In this document: piece after piece, positions 18,348-26,628 of the stretch
Position numbering within the stretch: position 1 is the first letter of the stretch
Layout of the letters: each line of letters opens with the position of its first letter
DNA from: LMUY01 sp965198895
GTDB lineage: Bacteria > Pseudomonadota > Alphaproteobacteria > Acetobacterales > Acetobacteraceae
DNA length: 64,000 nucleotides
NCBI GenBank assembly: GCA_965198895.1
Contig: OZ240676.1
Coordinates: 3,534,001 to 3,598,000, forward strand
Reading direction: 5' to 3'
Notes under the pieces: generated by a model
The model's database searches: none
The model's input: only the letters and a program-made list of their open reading frames with translations
What the model was told of the DNA's origin: nothing
Translations under genes and position numbers: made by a program

Positions 18348-19690
18348 GGTGCCACCTGGCTGCGGCGTCTGCCGGGCAGCATGCCGAGCAGCGACAGCGC
18401 CGACGCGTTGATGCCGAGATAGCGCCACGCCATCAAGCCGCACGCGACGTTATAGGTCACCAGTGTCAATGATGTCGCCAGAGCGGCGCCCATCGCGCCC
18501 GACGTCGGGCCGCTGCCGGGGATCAGCAGGAAACAGGCGGCGACGTTCACCGCCAGGATGGCGATATTCAATCGGCGCAACCGCCAGCCATTGCCTGTCA
18601 TCTCCAGCACGTTCGGCGCGCAGGTGAAAACGATCCCGACCGCTTGCCCCACCAGCAACACACGCAGTATCGGGGCGCCGTCCGCGAATCCTGTACCGAA
18701 CAGCAGCAGAACGCGTTGCGGGACCATCGCCAGCAACAGCAACGCCGGGGCGGCGCAAAGCATGGCAATGCCGATGAGGTGCCGCATGACCCGCTGCAGC
18801 GCCGCCACGTCGCGCCGGGCATGCGCCGCGGCCATGTGGGAGGAGCCGAGGCCGGCCATCACCATCAACACGATCGTCATGATCAGCGAGAGGCGGTTGC
18901 ACAGCGCGAACACCCCGACATCCTGGAGGCTCGCAAATACCCCGAGGATGATCGTCGGCAGCGAGATCAGGGTGACCTGGATCGTATCGACGACACAAAG
19001 CGGCCAACCAATCTCGGTAAGCGCGTGCCAGGCGGCCCGGTTCAAGCGCAACGTTGGCAACAGCACGAAGCGGCGCAGCGCGATGAGCCCGCTCACCGCG
19101 GCGGTGGTGAGGGCGACCAGCAACATGGCCGCCATGCCCGTCGCGGTGCCCGGCAGCAACACCAGCACGGCGGCGAGCAGCGGCCACATCGCACTGCCGA
19201 TCAGTTGCGCCAGTCCAGCCCGGCCGACGCCGTTCAGCACGCCGATCACCATGGCGAGCATGGCCATGGGAGCGATGCCGAAGCCCAGTACCCGCAGCGG
19301 TCCGATCAGCGCTGGCTCGTGGAACACCATCGTTGCCAGCGGCCCGGCAACCATCGCCACCAGCAGCGACAACGCGCCGGAGAGCATGAGGCATATCGCC
19401 ATGCCCGTGCCGATCAGCACCGGGAGCCCTTCGCCGTCGCTACTTGCAAGCGTGGTGGCGATGCGGAACGTCAGCGACCGATCCAGCCCGATCCGGCCGA
19501 AGGTTGCGGCCAGGGTGACGACGGTCAGCGCCATGAATACCGCGCCGCTGCCGCCGGGCCCAAGGATGCGGGCGACGCTGACCTGCAGGGCGAACTTCGA
19601 GCCAGCCTCGATCCCGCGTGCGCCGAATCCGACCATGGCCGACATCACGAAGGCGGCCCCTGGAAGTGCCAGCAGACGTGCCGGCCTCAC
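18344..19690 (-). CDS. Wzx-type polysaccharide flippase
   Basis: A 448-residue polytopic membrane protein of the polysaccharide-transport branch of the MOP exporter superfamily, with about twelve to fourteen helices. It would flip undecaprenyl-linked repeat units to the periplasm. The pattern of paired helices and short polar loops, e.g. GRIGLDRSLTFRIATT, GVLNGVGRAGLAQLIG and MRHLIGIAMLCAAPALLLL, is typical. The GTG start overlaps the upstream glycosyltransferase stop (GTGA at 19687-19690) and its own stop overlaps the Wzz start, so it is translated as part of the chain. Confidence 0.85.
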   Translation of the reverse strand: MRPARLLALPGAAFVMSAMVGFGARGIEAGSKFALQVSVARILGPGGSGAVFMALTVVTLAATFGRIGLDRSLTFRIATTLASSDGEGLPVLIGTGMAICLMLSGALSLLVAMVAGPLATMVFHEPALIGPLRVLGFGIAPMAMLAMVIGVLNGVGRAGLAQLIGSAMWPLLAAVLVLLPGTATGMAAMLLVALTTAAVSGLIALRRFVLLPTLRLNRAAWHALTEIGWPLCVVDTIQVTLISLPTIILGVFASLQDVGVFALCNRLSLIMTIVLMVMAGLGSSHMAAAHARRDVAALQRVMRHLIGIAMLCAAPALLLLAMVPQRVLLLFGTGFADGAPILRVLLVGQAVGIVFTCAPNVLEMTGNGWRLRRLNIAILAVNVAACFLLIPGSGPTSGAMGAALATSLTLVTYNVACGLMAWRYLGINASALSLLGMLPGRRRSQVAP

Positions 19691-20763
19691 TCTGCCGGGG
19701 ACCTTGCGCGCGGCATGGCTGGTCCCAGCCGCTCCTGCGGGCTCAGCAGCGCGCGCGCCTTGAGCGCCGGACCCAAAACAAACGGCACCGCCGCGTAGGT
19801 GAGCAGCAGCCTACCGAGCATGCGCGCGATCAGCCTGGCCGCACGCTGTGCGGCGCCCCGTGGCTGGGTCGCTCCAGCGTCTCGCACAGTCACCAGGCTC
19901 ATGGCATCGGAGGATTTCGCGGCCCGGCGCAGCAGCCGCAGGATGCTGTCGGTGCGTATCATCTGGGCCACGTCGAGCGCCGGGAGAATCAGCAGCCGTG
20001 CCCAGCCGAAATTCTTGATGATGAAGTAGGTGCGATTGCGGCTTTCCGGCCAGATCCTGCGAATTCGAGCTGAATCCGAGTAGCGGTGTATAACCGGCAT
20101 CGACGATAGCGCCAAGAGCGTCCGCCCCTTGTTGGATAGGCGCCAGGTCAAGTCCATGTCTTCGTAGAAGAAGAAGTAGAACGGGTCGAAACCGCTCGCT
20201 GCCTCGAAGTCGCTGCGGCGGACCATCAGGTTGCAACTGGCGATGACGTCGCAGTGCGACACCTCCGGCTCGTCGGCCAGGATCAGGTCGCCCTGTACCA
20301 AGGCGTTCGGCGTCAGGCGGAGGCGTTTGACGCCGATGACCCGGCCGCGTGCGGTGACGACCGCCTCCCCGCCGACGGCCGCGACGTCGCTGCCGTCGAA
20401 CAGGGCGGCCATGCGACCGCCGCCATCCAATTCGACGACTTCCGTGTCGCTGTCGAGAAACCAGATCAAGGCCTCGGTCGAGCCGCGTGCCGCCTCGTTG
20501 CGAGCGACGCAGGCGCCCAGGTTCTCGGGCGAAATCAGCAACCTGACCCAGGGGTATTCGGTCCGAACCATCTCGTCGGTGCCATCGCTGCTGGCGTTGT
20601 CGAACACCGTCACCTGCCCGATGCCCGGATGCTGCCGCTGGAGCGAGGCCAAACACCGGCGCAATTCGACGACCCGGTTATACGTGACGATGACCACGGC
20701 CACGTCTGCGGCCGAGAATTTCGCGGGCCGGCTAGTCTCCGCCGCCAAAGCGAGGCCGGTCAT
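19687..20763 (-). CDS. Glycosyltransferase family 2 (rhamnosyltransferase-like)
   Basis: A 358-residue GT-A glycosyltransferase. It opens with VAVVIVTYNRVVELRRCL and the nucleotide-binding FDNASSDGTDE, has the metal-binding DSD in WFLDSDTEV, and the later FYEDMDLTWRL motif typical of WcaA/RfbF-like rhamnosyltransferases. A hydrophobic C-terminal helix (LLTYAAVPFVLGPALKA) could attach it to the membrane. The ATG overlaps the upstream Wza stop by four bases. It is the only GT inside the tightly coupled operon; the initiating transferase for the repeat unit is not in the window. Confidence 0.88.
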   Translation of the reverse strand: MTGLALAAETSRPAKFSAADVAVVIVTYNRVVELRRCLASLQRQHPGIGQVTVFDNASSDGTDEMVRTEYPWVRLLISPENLGACVARNEAARGSTEALIWFLDSDTEVVELDGGGRMAALFDGSDVAAVGGEAVVTARGRVIGVKRLRLTPNALVQGDLILADEPEVSHCDVIASCNLMVRRSDFEAASGFDPFYFFFYEDMDLTWRLSNKGRTLLALSSMPVIHRYSDSARIRRIWPESRNRTYFIIKNFGWARLLILPALDVAQMIRTDSILRLLRRAAKSSDAMSLVTVRDAGATQPRGAAQRAARLIARMLGRLLLTYAAVPFVLGPALKARALLSPQERLGPAMPRARSPAE

Positions 20764-21491
20764 AGCAGAGCCCCCGGCGTGTTGCGGTTGATCGAGTATC
20801 CGAACGAACGGCTGAATGGGATCAGCTTGTTGATGAACTGATCGACCCAGAGGTCCACCTCGGAAATCCGGTTGCGCGGCACGAACACGATGTCGCCGGC
20901 ATAGAGGGGCACATCGCCCGGCGCGACTGCGGTCGACACGAAGGCTTGCACGTCGACCGTGCGAAGCATCGGCCGGTTCTCCGGGTTGCGCCGGATCAGC
21001 ACGACCTCGTCCTCGCGGGCTTCGGGTTCCAAGCCGTTGGCGAGCGCGATCGCCTCGATGATGCCGCGCCGCCCGGTCACCGGATAGGCACCGGGCCGGC
21101 GCACCGAGCCGCCGACATAGATCAAGGCGGCCGCGGGGTCGGATACCGAGACGGTCACCATCGGTGACAGCAATAGCCGTTTCGATGCTGTAGCGATCGA
21201 CTGCTCGAGTTGCGCCGCGGTCAGGCCTTCCGCCTTGACCCGGCCGGCGCTGCGCAGGGCGATCGTGCCGTCCGGCTCGACCGTCGTCTCCTCGCCCAAT
21301 TCCGGCGTCAGCAGGAACTGCACCTTCACCCGGTCGCCCGGGCCGAGCAGATAGGCGGGAGGCTGATCGGTCCAGGCGGCGAACCCTTGGGGATTTCGCT
21401 CGACCGGGCGCGTACTCTGCGTGGTCGTGCAGGCGGCCATCAGGGCGCAGATCCCCACAAGCAGCAGCACGCGGAACGGCCGCATGGTCAT
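20760..21491 (-). CDS. Polysaccharide export lipoprotein (Wza-like)
   Basis: A 243-residue outer-membrane-type export protein. The signal sequence ends in a lipobox (LMAAC, Cys21). The PES domain begins at YLLGPGDRVKVQ with TVEPDGTIALRSAGRV, followed by SLBB-type repeats (IYVGGSVRRPGAYPV and DVPLYAGDIVFVPR). Wza proteins form the outer-membrane channel for exopolysaccharide. It is shorter than E. coli Wza (about 380 residues) and lacks an obvious C-terminal amphipathic membrane helix, as in many alphaproteobacterial homologues. It overlaps both neighbours by four bases (ATGA). Confidence 0.9.
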   Translation of the reverse strand: MTMRPFRVLLLVGICALMAACTTTQSTRPVERNPQGFAAWTDQPPAYLLGPGDRVKVQFLLTPELGEETTVEPDGTIALRSAGRVKAEGLTAAQLEQSIATASKRLLLSPMVTVSVSDPAAALIYVGGSVRRPGAYPVTGRRGIIEAIALANGLEPEAREDEVVLIRRNPENRPMLRTVDVQAFVSTAVAPGDVPLYAGDIVFVPRNRISEVDLWVDQFINKLIPFSRSFGYSINRNTPGALL

Positions 21492-22720
21492 CGCAGCATC
21501 GCTCCTGCCAGGTTGCTGTCCCGAACCAACGCTGGTCCCGCCGTGCCTTCGAGGGCGTCGACGAGATGCGGCACGGCGCCCAGGGGATGCTCGCCCCGAA
21601 GCCGGATGCCGTCCACCGGGAACAGCACCCGCACCGCCCAACGCTGGACCACGGCCGCCGCGCCGGCGAGCGCCGCTCCCGCAGCAACGCCGAGCAGCAG
21701 CACCTCGTTGACGAGCGTCCAGCCGTCCGAGCGGTCGGCTGGCGGGCGCACGACCGAGAGGTCCGGACCGGCAATGGCGGGCTCGACCGGTGTCGAGACG
21801 CTGGCACGCGCGAGGACGGCACTCTGCGCCCTAGCTTCGGCGAGCTGCGTCTGGATGACGCGGCTCTGCGCGAGGGCGTCCTCCTCCGACAAGTGGGACA
21901 TTGCCAGCCGCGTGGTGAGTGCGATCGCGGTCGGATTGCGGACGTCGCGAACGGTGACGCGGCGCGGCTTGCCATCGCCGGCGATCGTGGCCTGCACTGT
22001 CGCGATCTTGCGGTTCACTTCCTGGATCGCCGGATAATCGGCGGCGTATTGCGACGTCAGGTGTTCACGCTCGACCATCAGGCTGAGTAGCAAAGCGCGT
22101 TCGGAATCCGATGGCGTGTTGGGTTCCGTCTGCCACGAGTCTGGCAGCGTGACGGGTTGCCCGGCCAGCAGCTGGCTTGCAGCGGCGGAGACCGCTTTCG
22201 CGCCCTCTGCCTGTTGCTGCAACGCATCGAGTCGTCCGGTGAGGTCCGCGATCCGGCGGGACGCTTGATGGGATGCTTCGCCCCGATCGGTTTCGGGCGT
22301 GCCCGTGGCGGTTCGCAGAGGAGTCTTCGCAGTTGTCCGGACAGCGTCGAGAATTCGCGAAATAACGGTCATGGCCGATTGCGCGGTATCGGCCGTGGCT
22401 TCGACCCGGACCACAGCCGGGTCATCGGTTGGGAATACACGCAAGGGTTGCAACAGCCTGGCTACGAACGTCGCAGTGTCCCACGGAACCCACGCTTGAT
22501 CCGACCCGCCTGCTGCCGTGTTGTCGGTGGAGACCAGGAGCAATGCGTCAGCGGTTCCGCGGTCGGGGATCAACAACGCGGCGAGTAGGCCGAGACAAAC
22601 CGGGATCAAGAAACAACAAACGATAAGCTTCCGATGCAAGACGATCCGCGTTTTCGGGCCGCCTAGCAGCGACAAGGATGCGGCGGAGACTAATGTGCCG
22701 GGATTGGCAGCAACGCTCAT
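21488..22720 (-). CDS. Short Wzz-like polysaccharide co-polymerase, first gene of the EPS operon
   Basis: A 410-residue protein with two membrane helices (about residues 30-52 and 335-357) flanking a periplasmic coiled-coil region; it ends soon after the second helix without a kinase domain. It shares a conserved stretch with the longer Wzz at 16155: hxxEHLTSQYAADYPAIQE then VRDVRNPTAIAL here, matched by HLAAQYTPSYPPLQE and SRDVRNPAFDVL there. This suggests an ancient duplication. It is the first gene of the coupled seven-gene operon, so the promoter should lie in 22721-22908. The probable role is control of chain length or assembly with the Wza channel. Confidence 0.75.
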   Translation of the reverse strand: MSVAANPGTLVSAASLSLLGGPKTRIVLHRKLIVCCFLIPVCLGLLAALLIPDRGTADALLLVSTDNTAAGGSDQAWVPWDTATFVARLLQPLRVFPTDDPAVVRVEATADTAQSAMTVISRILDAVRTTAKTPLRTATGTPETDRGEASHQASRRIADLTGRLDALQQQAEGAKAVSAAASQLLAGQPVTLPDSWQTEPNTPSDSERALLLSLMVEREHLTSQYAADYPAIQEVNRKIATVQATIAGDGKPRRVTVRDVRNPTAIALTTRLAMSHLSEEDALAQSRVIQTQLAEARAQSAVLARASVSTPVEPAIAGPDLSVVRPPADRSDGWTLVNEVLLLGVAAGAALAGAAAVVQRWAVRVLFPVDGIRLRGEHPLGAVPHLVDALEGTAGPALVRDSNLAGAMLR

Positions 22721-22908
22721 GTCGACGCCAATCCTGTTCCGCTTGCGGTTGATGTCTTCATGCGACCGAGATGCTACAACGGTTGACGACCGGCAGATAG
22801 AAGCAGGGCCACCCCCGGCATGATAGCCAATCCTGCCATGGAACGTTACGCCAAGTCGATCCCGCAGGGCCCAGTTTTGAGACGGCGGGTTGGGCCACCG
22901 TTACTTGG

Positions 22909-23904
22909 TCATGTCTGAGCGGGAGCGAGTGCGATGCCTTGCCGCAGCGCCTCCAGCAGACTGCGCTCGTCGGCTTGGCCGGTGCCGGCGATGTCGAACG
23001 CGGTTCCGTGGTCGACGGAGGTGCGGATGACGGGCAAGCCGACGGTGATGTTCACCCCGGCCTCCAGCCCCAGCACCTTCACCGGGCCGTGGCCCTGATC
23101 GTGGTACATCGCGACCACCATGTCGAAATCGCCGCGGCCGGCGCGGAAGAACAGCGTGTCGGCGGGCAGGGGGCCCTCCACGTCCCACCCGCGGGCGCGG
23201 CAGGCTTCGATGGCGGGGGTGATCTTCTCCGCCTCCTCGCCCTGGCCGAACAGCCCGTTCTCCCCGGCATGGGGGTTGATGGCGCAGACGCCGATCTTCT
23301 GCCGCGGCAGCCCGGCCTTCGCCAGCACACTGTGCCCGCGGGCGATGGTGCGTTCCACCAGGCCGGGTTCGATCTTCCGGATCGCGTCCATCAGGCCGAT
23401 ATGCGTGGTGACATGGATCACCCGCAGGTTCGGTGTGGTGAGCATCATCGAGACTTCGGGCGTGTTGGTCAGCGCCGCCAGCATCTCGGTGTGGCCGGGG
23501 AATTTGTGGCCGCCGGCGTGCAGGGCTTCCTTGTTCAGCGGAGCGGTGCAGATGGCACCCACCTTGCCGGCCATCGCGAGGTCCGTGGCGACCTTGATAT
23601 AATGGTACGCCGCATCGCCTGCGACGGGTGAAAGCCGGCCCCATGGCAGGTCGGCCGGTATCAGTTTCAGGTCGATGCAATCCACCGTCCCGAACACGAA
23701 GCCGGCCTGCTCGACGCCCGCGACGGCCCGCACCGTCAGGGTGCTGCCGACGATCTCGCCGGCGGCCTCGAGCCGGGCGGCGTCGCCGATCACCAGCGGG
23801 CGGCACCGCTCGTACAGGTCGGCATGCGCCAGGCTCTTCATGATGATCTCGGGACCGACGCCGGCGGCATCGCCCATGGTGATCGCGATAACGGGACGGG
23901 TCAT
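22909..23904 (-). CDS. pdxA2: PdxA-family 4-phosphate dehydrogenase (PdxA2 type)
   Basis: A 331-residue dehydrogenase of the PdxA family. Conserved metal- and phosphate-site motifs are MGDAAGVGPEI at the N-terminus, TAPLNKEAL, GHTEML, NPHAGENGLFG and AMYHDQGHGPVK. Classical PdxA oxidises 4-phosphohydroxythreonine for vitamin B6. The adjoining four-carbon acid-sugar kinase (ATGA overlap) instead points to the PdxA2 branch, which oxidatively decarboxylates threonate/erythronate 4-phosphate to dihydroxyacetone phosphate. The assignment to PdxA2 is by context. It is the last gene of the operon 27936-22909. Confidence 0.8.
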   Translation of the reverse strand: MTRPVIAITMGDAAGVGPEIIMKSLAHADLYERCRPLVIGDAARLEAAGEIVGSTLTVRAVAGVEQAGFVFGTVDCIDLKLIPADLPWGRLSPVAGDAAYHYIKVATDLAMAGKVGAICTAPLNKEALHAGGHKFPGHTEMLAALTNTPEVSMMLTTPNLRVIHVTTHIGLMDAIRKIEPGLVERTIARGHSVLAKAGLPRQKIGVCAINPHAGENGLFGQGEEAEKITPAIEACRARGWDVEGPLPADTLFFRAGRGDFDMVVAMYHDQGHGPVKVLGLEAGVNITVGLPVIRTSVDHGTAFDIAGTGQADERSLLEALRQGIALAPAQT

Positions 23905-25160
23905 GCGGGGAGTTCCGTTTGCAGAGGTGCGGACAAGGTGCCCACGCGCAGGATGGCCCGGCAATGGATCAGGGTATCGGGACGGCCGAATGCGCCCGCC
24001 TTGGTGACGACGGGCAAAGGGCGGGCGCCGTCGGTGAGCGAAAGCGGCACTCCGGGCTCGACCTCGCCCACCAGGCGCAGTCCGCCGGTGCCGAACGCCT
24101 GCAGCACGGCACGGGCCGTCTCGCCGCCGGTACACACCAGCGCACCGATGTGGTTGGCATGCGGCGCCACCATCCCGGCCAGGGCTTGGCACAGGGCCAG
24201 CCCTTCCGACAGATCCACCGCCGCCTCGCTGCCGAGCACGGCGGCGACGTCGCGCCCCGAATCGATCGCGGCATCGAGCACAGCCCCCTGAGCAGCCCAG
24301 CCCGGGTGGGTTGGGCCGGCGCGCAGCACTGCCGGGGAGATGCTGGCCAGTTCGATGCCGGCCTCCATCTGCAGCCGAGAGACCTGCTCGCGGGAGATGG
24401 CCGACACGCTGCCCACCACGAACAGGATCGGCCCGTCGGCAGCCGGCACGCCGACGCGATCTGCCACGCGGGCAAGCCCGGCGGCTTGCGGCAGATAGCG
24501 CGCCAGCCCCGCCGATCCGGCCCAGATCGTCCCGCGCCCGAGCGGCATGGCGGCCGTGGCGATCGCCTGCAGATCGGCCTCGCTCGCGGCATCGCAGACG
24601 ACGGCGTCGTGGCTCGCGGCGGCGGCCGCGATCGCCTGGCCCAAGGCAGCGCCGCGGACGGTGGCCAACGCGATGTGGGCCGTGTGCAGCCCGGCGCGTT
24701 GCAGCATCTCGGGAATGTGGGCGCGGTGCAGCATGGCTTCCCGCTGCCAGATCTCGGTGTGCTGGAGCGGCGTGCCGTGCAGCAGCTGCATGCCATCGAC
24801 GGTGAAGCGGCCGGTGGCGGGAAAAGCCGGGGCCATGACGATGAACGCCGGGCCGGTTTCGCGCCGGGTCCGCAGCATGGCAGCCAGTTCGGCCCCGACA
24901 TGGCCGCGCAGGGTGGAATCCAGCTTCTTGAACAACAGCCGGCCGGGCCCGCCGTAACGCCGGGTCAGGCTGACCGTTTCGGCCACCGCGGCGGCTTGGG
25001 AGCGCCCGCGCGTATCGGCGTCGATCGACAGAACCGCGGCCACCGGCGTGTCCGCCCGGTCGCCCAGAATCACGAGCGTGTCGAGCCCGGCCTGGGTGCA
25101 GACGATACCGCAATCGGCAGCACCGGACAGATCGTCTGCAATGATGACCATCTCGGGCAT
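23901..25160 (-). CDS. Four-carbon acid sugar kinase (DUF1537 family)
   Basis: A 419-residue kinase of the family formerly DUF1537, which phosphorylates threonate, erythronate or related acids at O4. The N-terminal acid-sugar domain has IIADDLSGAADCG (residues 6-18) and LLFKKLDSTLRGHVG. The C-terminal nucleotide domain has ALVCTGGETARAVL and KAGAFGRPDTL near the end. It is directly coupled to the PdxA2-like gene. Together they would turn a four-carbon sugar acid into a triose phosphate. The ATG at 25160 places the conserved strand at the very N-terminus, normal for the family; 20 bases separate it from the Rieske gene upstream. Confidence 0.87.
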   Translation of the reverse strand: MPEMVIIADDLSGAADCGIVCTQAGLDTLVILGDRADTPVAAVLSIDADTRGRSQAAAVAETVSLTRRYGGPGRLLFKKLDSTLRGHVGAELAAMLRTRRETGPAFIVMAPAFPATGRFTVDGMQLLHGTPLQHTEIWQREAMLHRAHIPEMLQRAGLHTAHIALATVRGAALGQAIAAAAASHDAVVCDAASEADLQAIATAAMPLGRGTIWAGSAGLARYLPQAAGLARVADRVGVPAADGPILFVVGSVSAISREQVSRLQMEAGIELASISPAVLRAGPTHPGWAAQGAVLDAAIDSGRDVAAVLGSEAAVDLSEGLALCQALAGMVAPHANHIGALVCTGGETARAVLQAFGTGGLRLVGEVEPGVPLSLTDGARPLPVVTKAGAFGRPDTLIHCRAILRVGTLSAPLQTELPA

Positions 25161-25180
25161 ATGACCCGTCCGGCGGCTCG

Positions 25181-25495
25181 CTACTCGATCGAGACCAGGA
25201 TATCGTCGCCCTCGACCCGTATCGGATAGGCCCGGATATCGGCCGTGATCGGGGGCCCCATGCCCTTCCCGGTTCGCACGTCGAATTGCCCGTTGTGCAG
25301 CGGGCACTCGATGAGGTGGCCTTCCAGCCAGCCATCGCTCAGCAGCGCGAAGGCGTGCGAGCACACGTTGTCGGTACAGAAAAACGCACCATCGATGTGA
25401 TACAGCGCCAGGCTGAGGCCCATGAACTCGATCGGCGCCACCTCACCGTCTGCAACGTCGCCGACACCAGCAATGCGCGTCCATTGGCCATCCAT
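25181..25495 (-). CDS. Rieske [2Fe-2S] ferredoxin
   Basis: A 104-residue soluble Rieske protein of the NirD/BphF-like ferredoxin type. The cluster ligands are Cys45-x-His47 and Cys64-x-x-His67, with FDVRTGKGMGPP following the second box as in electron-transfer Rieske proteins. It normally passes electrons to a terminal oxygenase, but no oxygenase alpha subunit is in the window. It sits between an amidohydrolase gene (4-base gap) and the sugar-acid kinase. The second arm of this island carries another Rieske protein at 30247, again beside an amidohydrolase. Confidence 0.92.
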   Translation of the reverse strand: MDGQWTRIAGVGDVADGEVAPIEFMGLSLALYHIDGAFFCTDNVCSHAFALLSDGWLEGHLIECPLHNGQFDVRTGKGMGPPITADIRAYPIRVEGDDILVSIE

Positions 25496-25499
25496 CAGC

Positions 25500-26609
25500 T
25501 TAGTCCGATCCTAAGTAAACCCGGCGCGCATTGCCGTAGAAGAACGCATGGCGCTGTTCCGCCGTGATCGGCAGTTTCAACGCCTGTTGCGGGTCGTCGT
25601 AATCCCAGTGGGGATAGTCCGTGGCGAACAGAAGCCGGTCCCAGCCGATCCAGTCAATCGTGTCCGCCAGGTGCTTGGGTTCGCCCGGCTCCTCCATGGG
25701 CTGCGTGGTCAGCCAGAAGTGCTCGCGGATGATCTCGCTGGGCGGCCGGGTGACCGCCGGGGTCTCGCCGCGCAGGGTCTGCCAGGCGCGGTCCAGCCGC
25801 CAGGCCAAGGGTGGCAACCAGGCAAACCCGGCCTCTATCAGTACGACGCGCAGATCCGGCACGTGCGCGAACACGCCCTCCAACACCATGGAGCTGACCA
25901 CCGATTGGCAGGATTGCGAGTGGCCGATCATGTCTTCGGCGTAGAACGACGGCCAGCCCGTGCCGGTCGTCGGCGTCCCACCGTTGCCGAACGCATGGAT
26001 GCCGATCGGCAACCCGGCCTCCGCCGCCGCCCGGTAAATCGGCCAGTAGCGGCGATGCCCGAGTGGCTCCACCGTGCGCGACAGCAGCAGCACCTGCACC
26101 ATGTCGCCGTGCCCGGCCCAACGCCCGATCTCGGCAACCGAGGCGTCCGCGTCCTCGTAAGGCACCACGATGGAGGCCTTCAGCCGTGGTTCCGGCCCGG
26201 TCCACTCCGCAACCTGCCAGTCGTTGATCGCCCGGCACATCGCCGCACTGAGATCGAGGTTCTGGTAGCCGCCCGGATGCGGACGGATCATCGTCAGGAT
26301 GCCGAGTTCGATGCCGTTCGCGTCGAGATGGTGGCTGCGCATGAAGCCGAGATCGCTGCCCGGGCGCCCGCCGACCGGGGGCCAGGCGTCGCGGCGGCTC
26401 GCGTCGGGTTGGCTTTTCGGAAATTGCGGACCGCCCGCATTGCCTTGGCGCGGGCGCTGGCCGAACAGGCTCAGATGTTCCCGCCAGCGTGGCTCCAAAT
26501 AAGGGTACAGCAGCTTGAAGTCGCGCGGGCTGTGGTGGATGTCGCAATCGGCGATGCCGAGGCGGCTCCTGGCGGCAGTCGCCTCGTGCGGGCGGAGTTG
26601 GACGGTCAT
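25500..26609 (-). CDS. Amidohydrolase family 2 protein (paralogue A)
   Basis: A 369-residue TIM-barrel metal-dependent hydrolase of the amidohydrolase_2 family (ACMSD, resorcylate decarboxylase, sugar lactonases). The first metal motif is Asp23-x-His25 (ADCDIHH), the mid-barrel histidine is in IGIHAFGNGG, and the C-terminal aspartate is in LFATDYPHWDYDDP. It shares the unusual block PKSQPDASRRDA-PP-GG with the protein at 29141, so the two are close paralogues. It lies between the MFS carrier and the Rieske gene. The reaction (lactone hydrolysis, decarboxylation or amide hydrolysis) cannot be told from sequence. Confidence 0.85.
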   Translation of the reverse strand: MTVQLRPHEATAARSRLGIADCDIHHSPRDFKLLYPYLEPRWREHLSLFGQRPRQGNAGGPQFPKSQPDASRRDAWPPVGGRPGSDLGFMRSHHLDANGIELGILTMIRPHPGGYQNLDLSAAMCRAINDWQVAEWTGPEPRLKASIVVPYEDADASVAEIGRWAGHGDMVQVLLLSRTVEPLGHRRYWPIYRAAAEAGLPIGIHAFGNGGTPTTGTGWPSFYAEDMIGHSQSCQSVVSSMVLEGVFAHVPDLRVVLIEAGFAWLPPLAWRLDRAWQTLRGETPAVTRPPSEIIREHFWLTTQPMEEPGEPKHLADTIDWIGWDRLLFATDYPHWDYDDPQQALKLPITAEQRHAFFYGNARRVYLGSD

Positions 26610-26628
26610 CGGTGAAAGCTCCTTTGCA

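Noticed and set aside
22909..23904. PdxA taken as the vitamin B6 enzyme
   Set aside because: Overlap with a DUF1537 kinase and an MFS sugar-acid carrier favours the PdxA2 catabolic role; sequence alone does not exclude B6 synthesis.
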